DNA from: Archangium sp.
GTDB taxonomy: Bacteria; Myxococcota; Myxococcia; Myxococcales; Myxococcaceae
Reading direction: 5' to 3'
Assembly (NCBI GenBank): GCA_030695565.1
Contig: JAUYRZ010000005.1
Span: 1-64,000 of the forward strand
DNA: 64,000 bases
Shown here: positions 10,606 through 19,907 of the stretch, piece after piece
How positions within the stretch are numbered: the first letter of the stretch is position 1
Layout: every line of letters starts with the position of its first letter
Program-made: the position numbers and the translations under genes
The notes under the pieces: model-generated
What the model saw: the letters and a program-made list of their open reading frames with translations, nothing else
Told to the model about the DNA's origin: nothing
Database searches by the model: none

Positions 10606-12984
10606 ATGCCGCCCAACGATCTCGATCCTCTCGCCAGCTTACGAAGTGAGCTCGGCGAAGATGATGAACCTCTTTTTCCTGCGCAGGCGGGAAGACCGGG
10701 GTTCGCCCAGGCTTCCGTTGCCGCTCCGGCTGCGGCGCCGCGGGGCGCTCCGTTGACGCCGATGGCGGGCAAGCCGGCCGTGCCGCCGCCGATGCCTCCG
10801 CCGCTGCCGCCCAAACCGAAGACGGGAGGGTACCCCCAGGCCGCTCCGCATCAGCCGCTGCACCAGCGCACCGCGGTGGTGCCCCCGAACGCGTCGCCTT
10901 CGATCGGCGCGTTGCAGGGTCTTCAGCCCGCCCCCGCTTTCGCGATCCCCAACATCCCCAACGCGTTCCAACGCCCGCCGCCCGGAGATCCGTTTCAGGA
11001 GCCGGCGGAGCCGCGCATTCCGGTCGGGGTCGACTCCGAAGAGAAGCTGAAGGTCTTCCGCGGCATCATGAAGGGCAAGGACGAGGCGCTGGGTCGCGGC
11101 CGCGCCCTGTACCAGGCGGTCGATCTCGAAGCGCAGCAGCTTCGGGCGATCACCACGCAGATGAAGGGCCAGCTCGAGCTGGCGATGGTGGAGGTGCAGC
11201 GCGCCGCCGACTACCCCCAGCAGCTCCAGTTGCTCAAGGACATGCTGGAGAAGGACACGGTTCGGGCCGACGCCGCCGAGAAGAAGATGGAGGATCTGGT
11301 CGTTCGGTTCGCCGAGGCGGACAACGAACGCAAAGATCTCACCAACGCGCTGGCCGAGGTCGAGCAGCAGTTCCGCGACGCGAGCAGTGAGCTCGAGGAA
11401 GTGCGCAAGGCGCGGCAGCACCTCGAAGAAGAGCTGGCCGGCCTCAAAGAGGCGCTCCACAACGCGCAGGATCGGGTCACCGAGCTCGCCGGGCGGCTGT
11501 CGACGGCCAGGGAGCAGTACGAGGCGCTCCAGCAGCAAGCCTCGAAGTTCGCCGAAGAAGCCCAGCAGCACTCGATGGAGGTCGATCGTCTCAGGGGAGA
11601 GCTCGACGGCTCCACGCTCGAGCTGCAGGCCGAGAAGCAGCGCGCTGAGACGGCCGAAGAGAAGCTCAAGAACATCGAGAGCGAGCAGGACTGGGCCAAG
11701 TCGTCACTCGATCAAGCGCAGTCGCGGGTCACCGAGCTCGAGCAGGCCGTCGGTGAGCTCAAGGGCGAGAAGGAAGCGATCGAAGGCGAGCTGAGCAATC
11801 GCCAGTCTGCGGCCAGCGACCTCGAGAGCCAGCTGGGTTCGTTGCAGGGCGAGAAAGAAGCGCTCGAAGCCGAGCTCACCAATCGCCAGCAGGCCCTCGA
11901 CGATCAGCAGGGCCGGCTCGAAGCGGTCGAGGCCGAGCTCGAGCGTGAGCAGCGCGACAGCAAGGCGCGGGTCAGCTCGCTCGAGGCGCAGCTGCGCGAG
12001 ACCGGTGGGCTGGCGCGCACGCAGCTCCTTCAACTCCAGGGCGAGCTGCAGCAGGTGCGCGCCGCGTTGGAAGAAGCGCGCACCGCCGCCCAGGCCCGCG
12101 ACCGGGAGCTGGAGAACCGCGGCAACGAACTTCAGCAGCTCCACCTCTCCACGCAGCGGCAGCAGGCCGAGCTGGGCCGGTTGCAGGCGGAGCTCGAGCT
12201 GGCCGAAGGCCGGGCTTCCGTGGCGCAAGGCGAAGTGGCCGAGCTGCAGGGTACGCTGGAGGCCGTCTCTTCCCAGAGCTCGAGCGCCAACGACGAGCTC
12301 GACCAGCTGCGCGCCTCGCTGGCCGCGTTGCAGAAGTCGGCCGCCGGTTCCGACGCGCAGGGTGCGCAGCTGCAGGCGATGGTGAATCAGGCCAACCTGC
12401 GCGCCACGGCGGCGGAGACGAAGCTCAAGCAGCTCGAGTCGTCGTCGCGGCAGCAAGCGGGCGGCGCCAAAGAATTGGAAGAGCTGCGGCATGCTGCCGA
12501 GATGCGGGCCACCCAGGCCGAAGCCCGGCTCAAAGAGACGGCAGAACGCGCAAAGGCGGCGGAGACCAAAGCGGCACAGCAAGAGGCGCGAGCTGCGCAG
12601 GCCGAAGCGCGCGCGAAAGAAGCGCAGTCGAAGGCCGGCTCGGGCAGCGACCAGAAGTCACGCGCGGCCGAAGCGAAGATCGCCGAGCTGGAGCAGCGGG
12701 TTCGCGCGATGTCGGGCATCGAAGAAGAGTTCCGCGCGATGCAGGGCCAGGAGATTCAGCTCAAGCTGCGCATCCAGGAGCTCGAAGATCGCGAAGACGC
12801 TCCGACGGCGACCAACCTGGTCGCGCAGCCGGCCAACGGCGAGCTGGACAATCTCAAGGTCGAGAACGCCAACCTCAAGAAGAAGCTGATGTCGGCCGAG
12901 ACGGCCATCGAAGCGGCGGCCTCGCTCAAGTCGAAGGTCGCGAAGCTGGAGGCGCAGCTGAAGGGCGCTGCGCCGCGGAAGTAG
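10606..12984 (+). CDS. Long coiled-coil protein with Pro-rich N-terminus
   Basis: A 792-aa protein. Residues about 20-150 are rich in Pro and Ala, including PPPMPPPLPPKPK. From about residue 170 to the end it is almost continuous heptad-type coiled coil rich in Glu, Gln, Ala, Leu and Arg. There are no transmembrane helices and no enzyme motif. ATG at 10606 is the natural start; upstream codons in this frame overlap the divergent peptidase gene. It could be a cytoskeletal, polarity or chromosome-organising scaffold as seen in myxobacteria, but that is inference. hemW follows 6 nt downstream. Confidence 0.8.
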   Translation: MPPNDLDPLASLRSELGEDDEPLFPAQAGRPGFAQASVAAPAAAPRGAPLTPMAGKPAVPPPMPPPLPPKPKTGGYPQAAPHQPLHQRTAVVPPNASPSIGALQGLQPAPAFAIPNIPNAFQRPPPGDPFQEPAEPRIPVGVDSEEKLKVFRGIMKGKDEALGRGRALYQAVDLEAQQLRAITTQMKGQLELAMVEVQRAADYPQQLQLLKDMLEKDTVRADAAEKKMEDLVVRFAEADNERKDLTNALAEVEQQFRDASSELEEVRKARQHLEEELAGLKEALHNAQDRVTELAGRLSTAREQYEALQQQASKFAEEAQQHSMEVDRLRGELDGSTLELQAEKQRAETAEEKLKNIESEQDWAKSSLDQAQSRVTELEQAVGELKGEKEAIEGELSNRQSAASDLESQLGSLQGEKEALEAELTNRQQALDDQQGRLEAVEAELEREQRDSKARVSSLEAQLRETGGLARTQLLQLQGELQQVRAALEEARTAAQARDRELENRGNELQQLHLSTQRQQAELGRLQAELELAEGRASVAQGEVAELQGTLEAVSSQSSSANDELDQLRASLAALQKSAAGSDAQGAQLQAMVNQANLRATAAETKLKQLESSSRQQAGGAKELEELRHAAEMRATQAEARLKETAERAKAAETKAAQQEARAAQAEARAKEAQSKAGSGSDQKSRAAEAKIAELEQRVRAMSGIEEEFRAMQGQEIQLKLRIQELEDREDAPTATNLVAQPANGELDNLKVENANLKKKLMSAETAIEAAASLKSKVAKLEAQLKGAAPRK

Positions 12985-12990
12985 TCTCAA

Positions 12991-14193
12991 GTGGCCCCCC
13001 GCGCGCCAGTCGACGAGTTCACGGGTCTCGAGGCGGCACGCTTCGGGGTGTACGTGCACTTTCCGTATTGCCTCTCGAAGTGCCCGTACTGCGACTTCGC
13101 CTCGACGGCGGCGAAGCAGATACCCGACGAGCGGTACACGCGGGCGATCCTCACCGAGCTTTCGCGGCGGGTGGAGCAGCAGCAGCTCAAGGGCCGCGAG
13201 GTCACCTCGGTCTTCATCGGCGGCGGCACGCCTTCACTCTGGGCGCCCCGTTCGGTGGCCACCGTGCTGGAGGCGATCGGCGCGCAGCTGCAGGTGGCCC
13301 GCGACTGCGAGATCACCCTCGAGGCGAACCCGGGAGCGTCCGATGCGGAGCGGTTCTCCGCCTACCGGGCCGCCGGGGTGAACCGGCTCTCGATGGGCGT
13401 GCAGAGCTTCGAGGCAAGCACCTTGAGCACCCTGGGCCGCGCACACGACGGCGCCACCGCGCAGCGCGCCTTTGCCGCAGCGAGGACTGCGGGCTTCGAC
13501 AACGTCTCGATGGATTTCATCTACGGCGTGCACGGCCAGACCGAAGCGCAGGTGGAGTCGGACGCGCGCAAGGCGGTCTCGCTGGGCTCCGAGCACCTCT
13601 CGGCGTACGCGCTGACCCTCGACAAGGCGTCGCTGGCGGAAGAAGTGCCGCTGGCCCGACAGCTGGCGCGCGGTGAAGTGCAGCTGCCTCCGGACGACAC
13701 GGTGGTGGCCATGCAGCGGGTGGTGCGCGACGTGTTCGCGGGTTCAGGGCTGCAGCGCTACGAGATCTCGAACTACGCGAAGCCCGGCTTTCACTCGCGG
13801 CACAACGCGCTCTATTGGACGGGCGGCGAGTACCTCGCGGTGGGCACCGGCGCGACCGGCTACGTGAAGGCGGAAGAGCCGGTGCGGTACTCGAACCAGC
13901 GCAGCGCCGAGAAGTACCTGGTGGAAGTGGAAGCAGGGCGGTTGCCGGAGGCGAACCGTGAAGTGCTCACGCCGCTCGAGCTCTTCGAAGAGCGCCTGGC
14001 CATGGGGCTGCGGTTGGTGAACGGGGTCGATCTCGAAGCGGTGTGCAAGGCGTTCGGTCAGAGCAGCGAGGCGAGGGCCGTCACGGTGCGGCATCTGCTT
14101 CACGCCAAGCTGGTCGAACGGAGAGACGGGCGACTCGCCCTGACGGACACCGGCTTCGACCTGCACTCAGCCATCAGCGCCAGATTGATGTAG
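12991..14193 (+). CDS. hemW: HemW-like radical SAM haem chaperone
   Basis: A 400-aa protein of the HemN/HemW family. The radical SAM cluster CLSKCPYC follows VYVHFPYC, and the SAM-contact motif IGGGTPS is present. The family blocks VNRLSMGVQS and ISNYAKPG can be seen. Length and the C-terminal HemN domain fit HemW, which transfers haem, rather than true oxygen-independent coproporphyrinogen oxidase. Start is GTG at 12991, close behind the coiled-coil gene. Confidence 0.88.
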   Translation: MAPRAPVDEFTGLEAARFGVYVHFPYCLSKCPYCDFASTAAKQIPDERYTRAILTELSRRVEQQQLKGREVTSVFIGGGTPSLWAPRSVATVLEAIGAQLQVARDCEITLEANPGASDAERFSAYRAAGVNRLSMGVQSFEASTLSTLGRAHDGATAQRAFAAARTAGFDNVSMDFIYGVHGQTEAQVESDARKAVSLGSEHLSAYALTLDKASLAEEVPLARQLARGEVQLPPDDTVVAMQRVVRDVFAGSGLQRYEISNYAKPGFHSRHNALYWTGGEYLAVGTGATGYVKAEEPVRYSNQRSAEKYLVEVEAGRLPEANREVLTPLELFEERLAMGLRLVNGVDLEAVCKAFGQSSEARAVTVRHLLHAKLVERRDGRLALTDTGFDLHSAISARLM

Positions 14194-14206
14194 GGAGCGG
14201 GGCGTC

Positions 14207-15019
14207 ATGAGCGGGTACTTTCAGTGGTTCATCTTGACGGCCATCACCGGCAGCCCGCTCGGCTCGGCGGTGGCGCTCATCGTGTTCTGGCTGGTGGTCG
14301 ATCGCTTCACGCTGGGTTTCCTGCCTGACCCGGTGCGGTGGGTGATGCGGTGGCGCCGCGCGGCCCGGCTGGAAGACGTGCTGCTGGGGAACCCGCATGA
14401 CGGGCGCGCCCGGCTCGAGCTCGCGCAGCTCTACGTGGAGCGCGGCAGGGGCAAACGAGCCGTCGACGTGTTGCGCCCCAACTTCGACAAAGGCGCCGAC
14501 GACATCCAGAGCGTGTTCACCATGGGCGAAGCGTGCTTGCTCGCGGGCTACGTCGACCAGGGCGAGAAGCTGCTCGATCACGCCGAAGAGCTGAACCCCG
14601 AGTTCCGCGTGGGCGAGATTCAGCTGGTGCGCGGGCGGCAGCGGTTGGCGCGGGGTGATTTTGCCGGAGCGAAGAAGGCGTTCGAGTCATTGCTCGCGAT
14701 CCGCCGAGGCACGATCACTGGCCGGGTGATGCTGTCGATGGCGATGAAGGGCCTGGGTGACGACGCCTCTGCCGCGCTGATGCGAGACGACGCCTGGCGA
14801 GAGTACGTGAGTGCCCCGGGGTTTCAGCGGCGCAAGGAGCGCTCCTGGGCCTGGCGTGCACGGCCCTCGCGGCCCGCGACGTACCTGCTGATCTTCGTGT
14901 TGTGCTTCTCGTTCTTCGCCACCGTCATCGCTCCGAAGATCTCCACCTGGAGCGCGATGAACCGGCACGGCGGCACCTACACCGATCCTTCATTGGCGGA
15001 CCCCGACGACGAGCAGTGA
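14207..15019 (+). CDS. TPR-like membrane protein
   Basis: A 270-aa protein. It has an N-terminal hydrophobic helix (about 13-33), a soluble helical middle with TPR-like pairs (GRARLELAQLYVERG, SVFTMGEACLLAG, GDFAGAKKAFESLL) and a C-terminal transmembrane helix (about 225-245). The ends probably place the TPR part in the cytoplasm. It is probably a scaffold for protein interactions. It sits 13 nt after hemW, in the same transcription direction. Confidence 0.75.
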   Translation: MSGYFQWFILTAITGSPLGSAVALIVFWLVVDRFTLGFLPDPVRWVMRWRRAARLEDVLLGNPHDGRARLELAQLYVERGRGKRAVDVLRPNFDKGADDIQSVFTMGEACLLAGYVDQGEKLLDHAEELNPEFRVGEIQLVRGRQRLARGDFAGAKKAFESLLAIRRGTITGRVMLSMAMKGLGDDASAALMRDDAWREYVSAPGFQRRKERSWAWRARPSRPATYLLIFVLCFSFFATVIAPKISTWSAMNRHGGTYTDPSLADPDDEQ

Positions 15020-15121
15020 GCCCGACGCGTGAGAGCTCGTCGAGGAAAGACCGCCTCTTTCTTCCGGGACTCACATGACGGAATGTTGCGAGCGGTCGCC
15101 CCGAGGCGAGACTGCGCCGCC

Positions 15122-15646
15122 ATGCTCGAAACAGAAGTCGCCCTCTGGAAGCCGCCCGCCCACCTCGAACGCGGAGACGATGGCCTCGCCACCCTGCGCG
15201 GCATTCCCCTCTTCCACGAGCTCAAGGACCCCGAGCTCAAGCGCGTGGCGAAGCTGCTGCACGAGCGCCACTACGAAGCGGGCGAGGTGGTCTTCCGCGA
15301 GGGGCAGACCGGCGCGGGCATGTACATCATCAAGGAGGGGGCGGTGGACATCGTGCTGCGCCTCGCCGACGGCGCGGAGCAGTCGGTGGTGAGCCTGCAC
15401 GCGGGGCAGTTCTTCGGCGAGCTGGCGCTGCTCGAGTCGAGCCCGCGCACCGCGACAGCCGTGGTGCGCAAGCCTTCGGTGCTGTTGGGGCTCTTTCAGC
15501 CTGACCTCGAACAACTGCTCGACCGCGACTCGAAGCTGGGCGCGCGGGTGGTGTGGAACCTCGCGCGCATGACGGGCCTGCGCCTGCGTGAGCTGTCTGA
15601 CCTGATGCGCGCGCGCGCCGCGGCAGACGCGGAAGGGGCGAAGTGA
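15122..15646 (+). CDS. Stand-alone cyclic-nucleotide-binding domain protein
   Basis: A 174-aa protein consisting of one cNMP-binding domain. The phosphate-binding cassette is recognisable (FFGELALLESSPRTATAVV). A short helical tail follows and there is no DNA-binding domain, so it is not a CRP-type regulator. ATG at 15122 removes a long unconserved leader, though a GTG at 15029 stays possible. The stop overlaps the GTG of the AI-2E-type permease gene, which suggests it controls that permease or acts with it. A class III adenylate cyclase gene lies at 41391-42611. Confidence 0.82.
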   Translation: MLETEVALWKPPAHLERGDDGLATLRGIPLFHELKDPELKRVAKLLHERHYEAGEVVFREGQTGAGMYIIKEGAVDIVLRLADGAEQSVVSLHAGQFFGELALLESSPRTATAVVRKPSVLLGLFQPDLEQLLDRDSKLGARVVWNLARMTGLRLRELSDLMRARAAADAEGAK

Positions 15647-16752
15647 GCGCCCGCACGCCGCCTGTGTTCCCGGCTGGTGCGCTCATTCCTCCCCGGCAGG
15701 AGCTGACGCTCGGAGAGAAGGTAGTGCGCGGGGTGCTGCTGATCGCCGCGCTCGGCCTGCTGGTGTCAGCCGGGTGGCTGCTGCGCTTCCTGGTGCTGCC
15801 GCTGGTGCTGGGGCTGTTGCTCACCTACGTGCTCGCCCCGCTCGCGGATCGGCTCGAGAACCGCGGGCTCTCCCGGTCGCGGGCGGTGAGCCTCTGCTTC
15901 GGGCTGATCCTCGGCGGGGTGGCGCTGCTGGCGTACGGCATCTTCCCCACCATCGAGTCGTGGTTGATGGAGGCGCCGAAGGCAGGCGAGCAGAGCGCCT
16001 TCGAGTTGCAGCTCGAGCAGCGGATCGCCGGCTGGCAGGCGTCGCTCACCCGCTCGTACCCGAAGGTGAACTGGGGCTCGCTCTTCGAGGCGCTCACCGG
16101 GTTCCTGCAGCATCAGCGCAAGTCGCTCGTGGAGGGCCTGCCGGCGATGGCGGTCGAGCTCGCCTCGCGCGCGGGCTCGGTGGCGCTGGGGCTGATCATC
16201 GCGTTCTTCGTGCTGCTCGACGGGGCCGTGATGAAGAAGGCCGTGGTGGCGCTGATGCCGAACCGGCACTTCGAGAACACCCTGCTCATGCTCCACCGGG
16301 TGGATCGGCAGATCAGCTCGTATCTGATCGGCACGGCGCTGGAGAGCTTGCTGGTGATGGTGATCGTGGCGATCCCGCTGCTGGCGCTGGGCATGCCCAA
16401 CGCGATCCTCTTCGCGGTGCTGTTCGGGCTGGCGAACGTGATCCCCTTCGTCGGGCCCTTCATCGGTGCGTCGGCGGCGCTGTTGTTCTCGCTGCTCGAC
16501 CCGTCGGCGCCGTCGCTCATGTCGCTGGTGATCGTCTACGTGGTGGTGCACTTCATCGACGCGATGCTGATCAACCCGTGGGTGATGGGCAAGAGCCTCG
16601 GCATGCACCCGCTCACCGTCATCGTGGGCATCGCCATCGGAGGGACGCTTGGCGGCGTGGCGGGCATGCTCGCCATCATTCCGCTGATCGCCGTGAGCAA
16701 GGCAATCGCGACGACGGTTGCAGAGGGCGCGCGCAACGCGGCAGCGGCGTGA
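15643..16752 (+). CDS. AI-2E family transporter (UPF0118)
   Basis: A 369-aa membrane protein with the usual seven to eight helices and the long extramembrane segment between the second and third helix pairs. The C-terminal signature regions FGLANVIPFVGPFIG and INPWVMGKSLGMHPLTV are typical. Members export or exchange small solutes; AI-2 transport is not general for the family. GTG overlaps the stop of the cNMP-binding gene (GTGA). Confidence 0.88.
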   Translation: MSARTPPVFPAGALIPPRQELTLGEKVVRGVLLIAALGLLVSAGWLLRFLVLPLVLGLLLTYVLAPLADRLENRGLSRSRAVSLCFGLILGGVALLAYGIFPTIESWLMEAPKAGEQSAFELQLEQRIAGWQASLTRSYPKVNWGSLFEALTGFLQHQRKSLVEGLPAMAVELASRAGSVALGLIIAFFVLLDGAVMKKAVVALMPNRHFENTLLMLHRVDRQISSYLIGTALESLLVMVIVAIPLLALGMPNAILFAVLFGLANVIPFVGPFIGASAALLFSLLDPSAPSLMSLVIVYVVVHFIDAMLINPWVMGKSLGMHPLTVIVGIAIGGTLGGVAGMLAIIPLIAVSKAIATTVAEGARNAAAA

Positions 16753-16868
16753 GGTGGATCGGAAAGCCCGGCCCGGGCCAACGCCCTGGAGCGGGCATCA
16801 GGTACCGCCAGTCGCGCGACGAACAGGGCGCCGACCCGCCGCGCACCGACGAAGAATTCGGACGCTGA
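16749..16868 (+). CDS. Possible 39-aa basic small protein
   Basis: A short frame starts with a GTG overlapping the permease stop (GTGA) and ends before the DedA gene. Third codon positions are mostly G or C, as in neighbouring genes. The peptide is hydrophilic (WIGKPGPGQRPGAGIRYRQS). It is not recognised and may be only a spacer. Confidence 0.35.
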   Translation: MRWIGKPGPGQRPGAGIRYRQSRDEQGADPPRTDEEFGR

Positions 16869-16892
16869 GCGGGTTCCTGTCAGAAGGAGGGA

Positions 16893-17516
16893 GTGCAGGA
16901 AGAGCTCGATCACTTCATGGAGCTGCTGGGCGCCTGGGGCTACCCCGGGCTCGGCCTGGCCGCGCTCATCGAGTACCTCTTTCCGCCGTTCCCGGGCGAC
17001 ACGGTGGTGGTGCTCGGGGGGGCGTGGGCCGCGCGAGAGACGCGCTCCTTCGTGCTGGTGCATCTGGTGCTGACGCTGGGCAGCGTGCTGGGCATGGCGA
17101 GCACCTGGCGGCTGGGCCGTGCGCTCGCGGGAAGAATCAGGCACGCGCCGCCGGGCTCGCGGGTGTTCGGTCTCGAGGTGGGGCGCATTCAGCAGGCGCA
17201 GGTGTTGATGCGCACGCAGGGCTCGTGGCTGCTCGTTTCGAATCGGTTCCTCCCGAGTTTTCGATCCGTGCTCTTCGTGGCCGCGGGTGCGGCAGAGGTG
17301 CCGCTGTGGCGAACGTTGCTGCTGGGCACCCTCTCGGCGGCCACCTTCAACGGCATCCTGCTCGCCGTCGGCGCGGCGGTCGGAGACAACGCCGAGAAGA
17401 TCGCGCAGTTCTTTCGCCACTTCCGCACTGCCTCGTTGGTGGGGGTGGCCGTGGTGGTGGTGCTCCTGCTGGCCCGTTTCCTCTGGCGTCGTCATCGGGC
17501 TAAGTCGCAGGCATGA
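16893..17516 (+). CDS. DedA/SNARE-associated family membrane protein
   Basis: A 207-aa DedA-like protein. The N-terminal re-entrant motif EYLFPPFPGDTVVVLGG is followed by the conserved SNRFLPSFRSVLFVAAG block and two C-terminal helices. DedA proteins help keep membrane potential and flip phospholipid or undecaprenyl carriers. GTG at 16893 is preceded by AAGGAGG, very close to the start; the next in-frame ATG would cut into the first helix. Confidence 0.88.
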   Translation: MQEELDHFMELLGAWGYPGLGLAALIEYLFPPFPGDTVVVLGGAWAARETRSFVLVHLVLTLGSVLGMASTWRLGRALAGRIRHAPPGSRVFGLEVGRIQQAQVLMRTQGSWLLVSNRFLPSFRSVLFVAAGAAEVPLWRTLLLGTLSAATFNGILLAVGAAVGDNAEKIAQFFRHFRTASLVGVAVVVVLLLARFLWRRHRAKSQA

Positions 17517-19597
17517 TTCGCCGCGCTGCCTGGCTGTGTCTGCTCCTCCCGGCGCTGGCGGGCTGTCAGTGCCGCACGCCGGGCCCCGTGGAGCCCATCG
17601 AGCTGGGGCTCCGGGTGCAGCCCGCTGAGCTCGACTTTGGCCGCGTGCTCGAAGGCGGCACCCGGGTGCTCAGCGTGACGTTGACCAGCGCGACCCGCGC
17701 GGCGATCTCGGTGGAGCTGGAGACCGAAGCGCCCTTCGAAGTGGCGGCCACGGCGGCTGTGCCGGGCGGCGGCGATCTCGAGGTGCCCGTCACGTTTCGC
17801 GCAGGCAACGGCGCGGTGGAAGGGGTGCTGCGCCTGACGGTGGGAGATCGCTCGGCAGTGCTGCAGCTGCGCGGCGTCGGTGTGCGCCCCCCCGACTGCA
17901 CGCCATCGGGCGTGTGCATCGTGTCGGTGTATTCGCTCGAAGAAGATCGCTGCATCGAATCGCAGGCCGCAGATGACGCGCCGTGTGACCCCGACAGCGT
18001 GTGTCTCGAGCAGGGCCGCTGCCGCGCAGGTCAGTGCCTGGGCATCGCGCGCCGCTGTGACGACAACGATCTGTGCACCGACGACGCCTGCGCGATGGAC
18101 ATCGGCTGCATTCACACGTCGCACGTCTGCCCCGCGCCCGCGGGTGCCTGCCGGGTGGCCACCTGTGATGCCCGGCTGGGCTGTGGTGAGGGGCCCGCTC
18201 CCGATCTCACCACCTGCGGTCCGCAAGATTGCGTGGAGGTGAGCTTCTGCTTCGAAGGCGCGTGCCGGAAGCAGCCGACGCCGGAGGGCCTGCCGTGTTC
18301 GCCCGCGATCGCCTGCCTTCCCCAGGCGGAGTGTCGCAACCAGGTCTGCACGCGCGTGAGCGACGCCGACTGGACCCCGGCGTGGTCGGCCCGCCTCGCC
18401 GGTGAGCCGGTGGGTGGCCTGGTCTCTTCGGGTTCGACCCTGTTCTTCTCGGTGTGCGTCGACGGCGGTGTGCTCGACGCGGGAGCGGTGGATGCGGGGA
18501 CGGATGACGGGGGCTCCGACGCGGGCGCGCCCGATGCGGGGCCCGCTTGGTGGCCGCTTGCCTGCAGCCTCAGCTCGTACACGGGCACCGGCTTCGAACG
18601 TTTCGAGCGCGATGGCGGCATGCAGCCGCAAGACTACGCCGATGGTGCGCCTCGCTCGGTGGTGGCGGTGAACAGCGGCGGTGTGCTGGTGCAACGCGAT
18701 GGGGGGCTCGAGCTCAGGTCTCCCGTGACCGGTGCGTTGCGGCATGCGCTCGAGGTCGCCCCCCCCCGATCGCTGCTCGTGCTCGATCGGGATCGCGTCT
18801 TCTTCTGGGCCGACGGTGGGGTGCACGCCTGGGTCGACGGCGGGGTGAGCTTGCTCGCTTCGGTCGATGCGCCCACCTCGATCGCGCGGGGCAGTTCGTT
18901 GTTCGCGTGGAACCCCGATGCGGGCGTGCTCACGCGGCTGGCGCTGCTCGCTGATGGCGGCGTCGAGCGGGAAGAACTCTCGTTGCCCAACACCGCCAGC
19001 GACGCGCTCGCGGTCGTGCAGAACACCGCCGTCTTCGGCTCGGTGGGACAGGCTCCATTCTTCACCGACGCAGGTGTGGTGCCCTTCGACTGGAGCGGCG
19101 CGAGGGTCTCGCAGTTCCTCGATGATCAGACCTTGAGCTCGGGCCTGGCGACCAACGTCTTCTACCTGCGCTGCGACGGCGGCTGTGGTGGCCCGGAGCA
19201 GGAGACCCACGTGCGCGTGTTCGAGCCCTCGACCGGCGGGCCGCTGTGGGAGGTGCCGGTGGTGCAGCCCAGCTTCCCTGGCCAGATGATGGCCACCACC
19301 CTGGTCGAAGGCAGACCGGGTTCCTTCATGACGCTGCTGCGAGCGGAGACCGACGCAGGGCCGCGCGCCTACGCCGCGCTGTTCTCCGACGGTGAGCGCA
19401 AGGCGGTGTGCCGGCTCCCCGAGCTGTCTGGGGCGATCGAGCAGGCGCACTTCTCCACGTCGGCGTTGGTGGTGACCGTGCGTCGCCCTGACGGCACCGT
19501 GGTGCTGGAGAGCTACGAGCTCGGCGCCTTGCCGGTGTCGCGTTCGAGCTGGGCGACGCCCCAGGGCGTGGGCGGGACGCGGAGTGATCGTCAGTGA
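17513..19597 (+). CDS. Large Cys-rich lipoprotein with Ig-like and propeller-like parts
   Basis: A 694-aa lipoprotein. The signal peptide ends in the lipobox LPALAGC. Residues about 30-125 form a beta-sandwich like choice-of-anchor/ASPM-Hydin modules (LDFGRVLEGGTRVLSVTL). Residues about 125-285 contain regularly spaced Cys pairs (CDDNDLCTDDAC and others). An Asp-Ala-Gly linker follows (VDAGTDDGGSDAGAPDAG), then a beta-rich region to the C-terminus. It is typical of myxobacterial surface lipoproteins. Its ATG overlaps the DedA stop (ATGA), and its stop overlaps the rhodanese-like gene. Ligand unknown. Confidence 0.8.
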   Translation: MIRRAAWLCLLLPALAGCQCRTPGPVEPIELGLRVQPAELDFGRVLEGGTRVLSVTLTSATRAAISVELETEAPFEVAATAAVPGGGDLEVPVTFRAGNGAVEGVLRLTVGDRSAVLQLRGVGVRPPDCTPSGVCIVSVYSLEEDRCIESQAADDAPCDPDSVCLEQGRCRAGQCLGIARRCDDNDLCTDDACAMDIGCIHTSHVCPAPAGACRVATCDARLGCGEGPAPDLTTCGPQDCVEVSFCFEGACRKQPTPEGLPCSPAIACLPQAECRNQVCTRVSDADWTPAWSARLAGEPVGGLVSSGSTLFFSVCVDGGVLDAGAVDAGTDDGGSDAGAPDAGPAWWPLACSLSSYTGTGFERFERDGGMQPQDYADGAPRSVVAVNSGGVLVQRDGGLELRSPVTGALRHALEVAPPRSLLVLDRDRVFFWADGGVHAWVDGGVSLLASVDAPTSIARGSSLFAWNPDAGVLTRLALLADGGVEREELSLPNTASDALAVVQNTAVFGSVGQAPFFTDAGVVPFDWSGARVSQFLDDQTLSSGLATNVFYLRCDGGCGGPEQETHVRVFEPSTGGPLWEVPVVQPSFPGQMMATTLVEGRPGSFMTLLRAETDAGPRAYAALFSDGERKAVCRLPELSGAIEQAHFSTSALVVTVRRPDGTVVLESYELGALPVSRSSWATPQGVGGTRSDRQ

Positions 19598-19902
19598 GGT
19601 TGCTGGCGCTGTGTTGTCTGCTGAGCGGCTGTGCCCACTCGACGCTCACCGCCGATGCGGCGCGGGCTCGGGTGAAGCAGGGGGCGTTGCTGCTCGACGT
19701 GCGCAGCCCCGGTGAGTTCGCAGAGGGGCACCTGATGGGTTCGGTGAACGTGCCGGTCAATGAGCTCGAGTCGACGCTCCAGTCGCTGCCGGCGGATCGC
19801 CGGCGGGAGATCATCGTCTACGGCGCGGGCAGCTCGAAGGCGCGCACGTTGTTGCTTCGAGCGGGCTACACGAAGGTCGAAGACCTGGTGACCTGGAAAT
19901 AG
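19594..19902 (+). CDS. Rhodanese-fold lipoprotein lacking the catalytic Cys
   Basis: A 102-aa lipoprotein (lipobox CLLSGC) with a rhodanese fold: LLLDVRSPGEFAEGHLMGSVNVP is followed by IIVYGAGSSKARTLLLRAGY. The active-site loop normally starts with Cys after the IVY strand; here it is Gly, so sulfur transfer is unlikely. It may bind anions or another protein in the envelope. GTG overlaps the stop of the large lipoprotein gene, so the two are coupled. Confidence 0.82.
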   Translation: MRLLALCCLLSGCAHSTLTADAARARVKQGALLLDVRSPGEFAEGHLMGSVNVPVNELESTLQSLPADRRREIIVYGAGSSKARTLLLRAGYTKVEDLVTWK

Positions 19903-19907
19903 CGGGC

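Noticed and set aside
17492-19450. 652-aa minus-strand frame opposite the Cys-rich lipoprotein
   Set aside because: The translation is His/Arg/Gly-rich with no signal or domain, while the sense strand has a lipobox and Cys repeats.
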